This document shows positions 58,265 through 64,000 of a DNA stretch of 64,000 nucleotides, piece by piece (position 1 is the first letter of the stretch; each line of letters begins with the position of its first letter). The stretch lies in assembly GCA_949592205.1 (NCBI GenBank), contig CATIUR010000004.1:4467001-4531000 (forward strand). The letters are read 5' to 3'. The stretch comes from Helichrysum umbraculigerum. Its lineage: Eukaryota > Streptophyta > Magnoliopsida > Asterales > Asteraceae. The position numbers and the translations under genes are program-made. The notes under the pieces are model-generated. The model saw nothing but the letters and a program-made list of their open reading frames with translations. It searched no databases and was not told the origin of the DNA.

Positions 58265-58276
58265 TGGTATCAGAGC
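58265..58276 (+). promoter_or_regulatory. Primer-binding site of Copia C, initiator tRNA-Met
   Basis: TGGTATCAGAGC, seven bases after the LTR. Confidence 0.93.
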
Positions 58277-58358
58277 TTGTGAAGCTTTGAAGACAGAAAG
58301 ATCTGGGATTATTAGTATTAGTATTTGAGTTTAGTTCAGATATTAAGTTTTGATTTCA

Positions 58359-61079
58359 ATGGCGTCTGAAGGCAATGAAGGAATTCAAGCAACAAAGATA
58401 CCAATGCTTAAACCTGATGAGTTTGACCTATGGAAGGTCAGAATCAGGCAATATATGCTTCTCACGGATTATCAGATGTGGGAAGTTGTTGTTAATGGTA
58501 TACCAGTAACGCTTGATGGTGATGGAGTAAAGCAACCAAGAGCACCACCAACATCTGAAGCAGAGAGGAAAATCAGATCTACTGAGTACAAAGCACTTAG
58601 TACTCTGTTGCTATCCATTCCGAATGAGCATCAGAGCAGATTTGATAATTGTGAAGATCCCAAGGTACTAATGGAGGCAATTGAGAAGAGGTTTGGTGGT
58701 AATGATAACACCAAAAAGAATAAAAGATCTCTGTTAAAACAACAATTTGAAAATTTTAGCCATGTGAAATCTGAAACTCTAACTCAAACCTTTGATAGGT
58801 TTACTAAATTAGTTGGAGAATTGGAAAATCACAAGGTTAAGATTGACAAAGAAGATCTTAACAGAAAGTTCTTGAGATCATTAGGTGATGAATGGACAAT
58901 CTATAATGTTGGATTGAGGCAGAGTTCAGACATTGAAGTTAAGGAACTAGAAGATATATACAATGATCTGAGGAACATTGAGTCTGAGGTGGAAAGTAAG
59001 AAGCAAGCAACTGGATACAGTCATAATGCTGCTTTTATGTCTATGGCTGGAACAAAAGCAGAATCAAGTCAAATGGGTTCTACTCATGTTTCAGGGGGAG
59101 CAGGATCATCATCAAATAGTTCTAATGATCAAATATTAGAATCTTTCTTTGCAAGTAATGTGAATTCTTCACTTACTAATGAAGATCTGGAACAATTTGA
59201 TGGTGATGATCTAGAGGAGATGGACATCAAGTGGCAAATTGCATTGATTACTCAGAGAGCAAAAAGGTTCATGCAGAGGACTGGTAGAAATAACTTTGCA
59301 TACAAGAGGAATGATGCAAATTGGTTTGATAAGAGCAAGATTGAGTGTTTCAACTGTCACAAGATGGGACACTTTGCCAGAGAATGCAGAAACCCTAGGC
59401 AAGAGCAGAATGGTAATGGTCAGAGATCTGGAAGCACTGGAACACAGACAAGAAACATTCCAATTCAGGGGGCTTCAGCAAATGCTTTGGTGTCTACGGA
59501 TGGCTGTGGATGGGATTGGAGTGATCAAGAAGAGCATGTTGTGAAGAATCAATGTCTCATGGCCATTGCAGAATCTGACAAAAAGTCAGAAGTTCCTACT
59601 GAGGTACAAAATAAATTATGTTCTGCTGTTTGTAAACAAACTGTTAAACACTACAGAGATCATAATATAAAAGTGTGTGAGGAACTAAAACAATGGGAAA
59701 TCAAAAGTAAACACACCATAGCAGTCATTGAAAATCTGGAAAATCAAATAAAGGCATATGAAGTCAATGCAACACAGTTTAAGTATGACATTGAATATGC
59801 TAGGTGGGAGAGAGACTCTTTTAAAGATAAAGTTGATTTGTTATCTAAGAAACTTACTGAGGTCACATGTGAAAGAGATAGTATAAGGCTTGATGTAAGT
59901 AAATTAGAACATGCTTCAAAGAGTGTAAATAAACTTATTAATTCACAGATTCATGATAAACTTAAGACTGGATTAGGATACAATAATGTACCTCCACCTT
60001 ATAATCACACCTACTTTCCTCCCAAAAGTGAAATTGATATCAATTCACTTAAAAGAGAAATGGTAGATGAGGTTAAAAAGGCTGATCCAATTAAAAGTTT
60101 ATCTGATGATGATCTGTTTGTAGAAGGTGAAGTTAGTGACTGGACTGAAGAAGATGATCAGAGTGATAGGACATCTGATAGTGAGAAGAGTGTGAAATCT
60201 GAATCATCTAAGTCTGAGTCAACATGTGAGGATGTGAAGAGAGTAATTACTGATCTAGTTGTTAATCTTAAAACTGATAAACTAGAAGAGGGTAAGAAAA
60301 TGTTTAAGGAAAAGGTTAAACTGGACTTAGAGAAGGTGAGCTTGAATACTAACAAATCTAAACATGGGTTAGGATATGTTAGTAATACAGTTAACTCAGT
60401 TACTAAACCTGTTGTTGAATCTGTTGTGAATAACTGTGTGAATTGTAAATGTAAAGCAAGTGCTTCTTCTTCACAGAGTTTTCAAAATCAAAAACCCAGA
60501 GGTAATCAAAGAAATTGGAATCAAATGATTTCACAAAAACTGGGTAATAATGTTACTGTGATTAAAGAAATGTCTTGCTTTATATGTTGAAAAATGGGTC
60601 ATCTTAAATATGACTGTTATCATAATCCTGAGAATGTTCAAAGGATTAGAAAACAGTCATGGATGAAAGCAAATATGATTAACAAACAAAATTTTCAATC
60701 AAAAGTTGATCATACTGCCAGAGTTCAGAAGATAAACTCAAAGGCTACCATGTTAAACACTGTTACAGGTAAATCTACTGCAGCAGTAATAACAAAATTA
60801 GCCAAAAGCTCAAAGACTAAAACAGTGGTAACTGAATTCAAAAACAGTGTTTACAAAATTAACACTGAATCTTCAATTGGTAAAACAGTTAAAACTGTTA
60901 AGCCAAAGAACACTGTTAAGTCTAAAATTAGTTGGATTTGGACACCTATTAAGTCTGATAAATTAACAGATCCAAATACCAACAGTGCTTCACAATCAAT
61001 AATCTTTAAGAAAGTTGATTATGTGAATGCACATGGGAAACCCATAGCCAATTTGGTTTGGGTTCCCAAGAGAAATTAA
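58359..61079 (+). pseudogene. gag: Copia C Gag with one nonsense codon
   Basis: Starts MASEGNEGIQATKIPML. The UBN2-type capsid region follows (WKVRIRQYMLLTDYQMW, STLLLSIPNEHQSRF, KRSLLKQQFENFSHV). The first zinc knuckle CFNCHKMGHFAREC is near residue 329, a helical stretch near 430-530, and GLGYNNVPPPYN near 545. The second knuckle reads CFIC, then TGA (60588-60590), then KMGHLKYDC; the usual Gly codon GGA would give a perfect CX2CX4HX4C, so a single G-to-T change explains the stop. The frame then continues to a TAA at 61077-61079 (VWVPKRN end). If the stop is not read through, Gag lacks its last 163 residues and the second knuckle. Confidence 0.88.
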
Positions 61080-61091
61080 TTCTCTTTTTGA

Positions 61092-64000
61092 CTGTTTGTG
61101 CAGGGCAAGCCTAAGAGCTTATGGCATATTGATAGTGGATGCTCACGGCACATGACTGGAGACAAAGAAAAGCTGCAGGACTTTAAATCTTTTGATGGAG
61201 GATATGTAGCTTTTGGAAGCAATCCAAAAGGAGGAAGGATCACAGGGAAAGGAACAGTTCAGAGTGAAAAGCTAAGTTTTGATAATGTTTATTTTGTGGA
61301 ACAACTGAGGTATAATTTACTAAGTGTGAGTCAAATCACAGATAAAAAGAACCCAGTTCATTTTACTGACACTGAATGCCTTATCTTGTCCAAAGAATTC
61401 AAAATACCGGAAAACATGATTTTGATGAGAATTCCAAGACAAGATAATATATATAAGTGTGACTTAGTAAATATGACACCTCAACCTGATTTAAACTGTT
61501 TTATTTCTAAAGCAAGTGTGAATGAATCTGAACTGTGGAATAGGAGGATGTGTCACATGAATTTCAAAACCATTAATAAACTTGTCAAAAACAAGCTTGT
61601 TAGAGGTTTGCCTGAAAAGGTCTATTCATGTGATGATCATTGTGTTTCTTGTCAAAAGGGAAAGCAACACAAATCCTCATTTAAGTCCAAATCTGTGAAC
61701 ACAAATAGCACACCCTTACACTTATTGCATATGGACTTATTTGGACCAACCAGTATAAGTAGTATGGGGAAAAAGTCTTACTGTCTTGTGATTATTGATG
61801 ATTACACTAGATTTACATGGGTTTTCTTTCTTAGGACAAAGGATGAGACAGGTGAAATACTTAGATCATTTATAACTAAGATGGAGAATCAATTGGATAA
61901 AAGAGTAAAGATCATCAGAAGTGATAATGGAACAGAATTTAAAAATCATGAGATGGATAAATTCTGTGAAGTTAAAGGTATTAAGAGAGAATTTAGTGCA
62001 CCTAGAACTCCTCAACAAAATGGAGTAGCTGAAAGGAGGAATAGGACACTGATTGAGGCTGCTAGAACCATGCTATCTGATGCAAAGCTACCTATGTCTT
62101 TTTGGGCAGAGGCAGTTAGCACAGCTTGTTATGTTCAGAATAGAGTATTAGTTGTTAAGCCTCATAACAAGACACCATATGAACTGTTGTTTAAGAGTAA
62201 GCCTTTGGTTAGTTTCTTAAAATCTTTTGGGTGTCCTTGTACAATCTTAAATACCAAAGATCACTTAGGTAAGTTTCAGAGTAAGGCTGATGAGGGGATA
62301 TTTGTTGGTTATTCTATTCAAAGTAAATCTTATAGGGTATTCAATCAAAGGACCAGAATCATAGAAGAAACAGTGCACATTACTTTTAATGAAAACACTG
62401 TTAATCCTGAGGGAAAAGGTCCTGAATCACTGTTTGATATTGATGCACTTAATACTGCTTTTAGATATACAAATGTGGATACTAGTGCAGGTACAAGTGC
62501 AGGTACAAATGCAGGAACAGGTGATGAAGAAGGTAGAGCAAAATCAGGAATATCAGTTGGAAAGAAGAATGATTCATTGGAATATATATTATTTCCAATT
62601 TGGTCTCCTGATCCCCCAGAAGTGTTTGATACTGATCAACCAACGACATCACAGGATGTGGAAACAGGAAAATCAGATGAAACATCATTTTCTCATGTTG
62701 ATGATTCTGATAGACCTGTTATTGAAGACAGTACAGAAGACAGTGATATGAGTCCAGTACAGAAGTATACAAAGGCAGGTGTGAATGTTGATCAGACACC
62801 TACAAAGCATCTTGACACAGAGCAGGAACAATTGAATTATCTACATTTGATGAGTTCTACTCCTTTGTCAAAGAGAATTGCAAGAGAAGTGTCAAGTAGT
62901 GAGTCTGGTCAAGAAGGAAATTTTACCAACTTAGAGGAGAGTATTCAAGAAACAGCAGCATCTAAATACATTACTCATAAAGATCATCCACTTGAGAATG
63001 TAATAGGAGATATTGAATCAGCTGTTAAAACAAGAAATCAAAGTCAGGTGTTTGAAGCTTCAGCAAATGAGGAAGAAGTAAATCTTGATACAGAAGCTGT
63101 TAATACTTCTTTGTTTGCCTGTTTTCTGTCTCAAACAGAACCAAAGAAGGTTACTGAAGCTTTGAGAGATCCTAGTTGGATTGAAGCTATGCAAGAGGAG
63201 TTGCTTCAGTTTAAGATTCAAGAAGTTTGGACATTGGTTGATTTGCCTAAAGAGAAGAGGGCAATTGGTACTAAATGGATTTTCAAGAACAAGAAGGATG
63301 AAAGAGGTATAGTGATCAAAAACAAGGCTAGATTGGTTGCACAGGGGTATTCACAAGAAGAGGGGATTGATTATGATGAGGTTTTTGCACCTGTTGCAAG
63401 GATAGAGGCAATTAGATTGTTTTTGGCTTATGCTTCATTCAAGGGATTCATTGTGTATCAGATGGATGTTAAGAGTGCTTTTCTGTATGGCACTATACAG
63501 GAAGAGGTCTATGTATGTCAACCACCAGGGTTTGAAGATTCTAAATTTCCTGATAAAGTTTTCAAACTGGATAAAGCTCTTTATGGCTTACATCAAGCAC
63601 CTAGAGCCTGGTATGATACTTTTTCAGATTATCTGTTGCAGAATGGATTCAAAAGGGGTGCAATAGATAAAACTTTGTTTACTAAAAGAATTAAGAATGA
63701 TATACTACTGGTTCAAGTTTATGTAGATGATATCATTTTTGGTTCAACAAAGGATAGTCTTTGCAAGGAGTTTGAATCATTGATGCATGAAAAGTTCAAG
63801 ATGAGCTCCATGGGGGAATTAACATTTTTCTTGGGGCTACAAGTAAAGCAACAGAAAGAAGGAATCTTTATTCATCAAAGTAAGTATGTGAATGATATAC
63901 TGGATCGGTTTGGGTACAAAGATGCTAAAGTTGCAAGCACACCAGTTGAGACAAACAAGAAATTACATGCAGATCTTGAGGGGGAGAGTGTGGATGAACA
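61092..64000 (+). CDS. pol: Copia C Pol, partial (protease, integrase, RT start)
   Basis: The frame opens after TGA at 61089-61091 and runs to the window end with no stop seen by eye. It is in the same frame as gag, separated by TAA and TGA. Protease IDSGCSRHMTG near 61128; GAG-pre-integrase motif (LWNRRMCHMNF..CVSCQKGK); integrase Asp codons at 61734 and 61923 and Glu codon at 62031, with DX35E spacing; RT from WIEAMQEELLQFKI with YVDD at about 63720. A Thr-Ser-Ala-Gly repeat occurs in the linker near 62485. The RT end, RNase H and anything downstream are outside the window. Confidence 0.92.
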   Translation, partial: MFVQGKPKSLWHIDSGCSRHMTGDKEKLQDFKSFDGGYVAFGSNPKGGRITGKGTVQSEKLSFDNVYFVEQLRYNLLSVSQITDKKNPVHFTDTECLILSKEFKIPENMILMRIPRQDNIYKCDLVNMTPQPDLNCFISKASVNESELWNRRMCHMNFKTINKLVKNKLVRGLPEKVYSCDDHCVSCQKGKQHKSSFKSKSVNTNSTPLHLLHMDLFGPTSISSMGKKSYCLVIIDDYTRFTWVFFLRTKDETGEILRSFITKMENQLDKRVKIIRSDNGTEFKNHEMDKFCEVKGIKREFSAPRTPQQNGVAERRNRTLIEAARTMLSDAKLPMSFWAEAVSTACYVQNRVLVVKPHNKTPYELLFKSKPLVSFLKSFGCPCTILNTKDHLGKFQSKADEGIFVGYSIQSKSYRVFNQRTRIIEETVHITFNENTVNPEGKGPESLFDIDALNTAFRYTNVDTSAGTSAGTNAGTGDEEGRAKSGISVGKKNDSLEYILFPIWSPDPPEVFDTDQPTTSQDVETGKSDETSFSHVDDSDRPVIEDSTEDSDMSPVQKYTKAGVNVDQTPTKHLDTEQEQLNYLHLMSSTPLSKRIAREVSSSESGQEGNFTNLEESIQETAASKYITHKDHPLENVIGDIESAVKTRNQSQVFEASANEEEVNLDTEAVNTSLFACFLSQTEPKKVTEALRDPSWIEAMQEELLQFKIQEVWTLVDLPKEKRAIGTKWIFKNKKDERGIVIKNKARLVAQGYSQEEGIDYDEVFAPVARIEAIRLFLAYASFKGFIVYQMDVKSAFLYGTIQEEVYVCQPPGFEDSKFPDKVFKLDKALYGLHQAPRAWYDTFSDYLLQNGFKRGAIDKTLFTKRIKNDILLVQVYVDDIIFGSTKDSLCKEFESLMHEKFKMSSMGELTFFLGLQVKQQKEGIFIHQSKYVNDILDRFGYKDAKVASTPVETNKKLHADLEGESVDE

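Larger units (their letters stand above)
57572..64000 (+). mobile_element. Copia C: SIRE-like Copia element, 5' part
   Basis: 5' LTR 57572-58257, PBS 58265-58276, gag from 58359, pol from about 61092 to the window end inside RT. It is inserted in the Athila-like gag; the target duplication cannot be checked because the 3' end is outside. It is related to Copia A (same Gag layout, GLGYNNVPPPYN motif, similar Pol) but a distinct family with a different LTR. Confidence 0.93.

Overview
This is plant nuclear DNA, almost certainly from a eudicot and most likely an asterid such as a member of the Asteraceae. The sequence shows TTTAGGG-type telomeric repeats, plant Ty1/Copia and Ty3/Gypsy LTR retrotransposons primed by initiator-Met or Asp tRNA, and F-box-associated gene remnants. 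The Asteraceae suggestion is inference from my recollection that Copia elements of that family carry extra 3' proteins like the one here. I recognise no intact host gene, rRNA, tRNA or CRISPR array. The window is a transposon nest set in AT-rich intergenic DNA.

Layout. 1-4250: AT-rich DNA with the 3' part of an F-box-associated gene, a GGGGTT/CCCCG-rich block and a hAT-like non-autonomous element. 4252-9392: a complete but decayed Copia element with TSD GTACG. 9404-11840: a solo chromovirus LTR with TSD CTATC. 11841-23400: intergenic DNA with a Helitron-like 3' end, a foldback element with a telomere-repeat loop flanked by 46-bp direct repeats, three TIR elements separated by (TA)n runs, and a broken F-box gene. 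23401 to the end: a retrotransposon nest.

The nest, from outside in. (1) Copia B, minus strand, 3' half only (23401-29710). (2) An Athila/Tat-type Gypsy element with LTR pieces at 29711-30950 and 55587-56800, an Asp-tRNA PBS at 56807 and a gag cut at 57571. (3) In its LTR, a Tekay-like chromovirus (30951-55586, TSD GTTGT, minus strand). (4) In that element's 5' LTR, a 14.5-kb young Copia element A (39204-53738, TSD ATATC, LTRs that read as identical). Separately, the Athila-like gag is split by Copia C (57572 to beyond the window).

Main discovery. Copia A, and the older relative B, carry downstream of pol an intron-containing accessory gene. In A the splice sites and phases define six exons (48963-49994, 50155-50244, 50332-50518, 50598-50668, 50774-51413, 52082-53106) giving one frame of 1014 codons plus stop. 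In B the same donors, acceptors and phases are kept although the coding sequence has stops, and one intron of A is absent. The last intron joins what look like two separate ORFs. The protein shows no signal peptide or membrane segment, so it does not look like an envelope. It has nuclear-localisation-like basic clusters, a coiled coil and acidic tracts.

How the parts work together. Each autonomous element supplies Gag (particle), protease, integrase and RT/RNase H, with LTR promoters driving transcription. In A the genomic RNA would have to stay unspliced while a spliced RNA makes the accessory protein, as in retroviruses; this is inference. Several LTRs carry striking short-motif arrays, including CCGTATACGG dyads about 21 bp apart, GCGACGT(CGC) arrays and AACTG/CAGTT arrays, which may be promoter or silencing elements.
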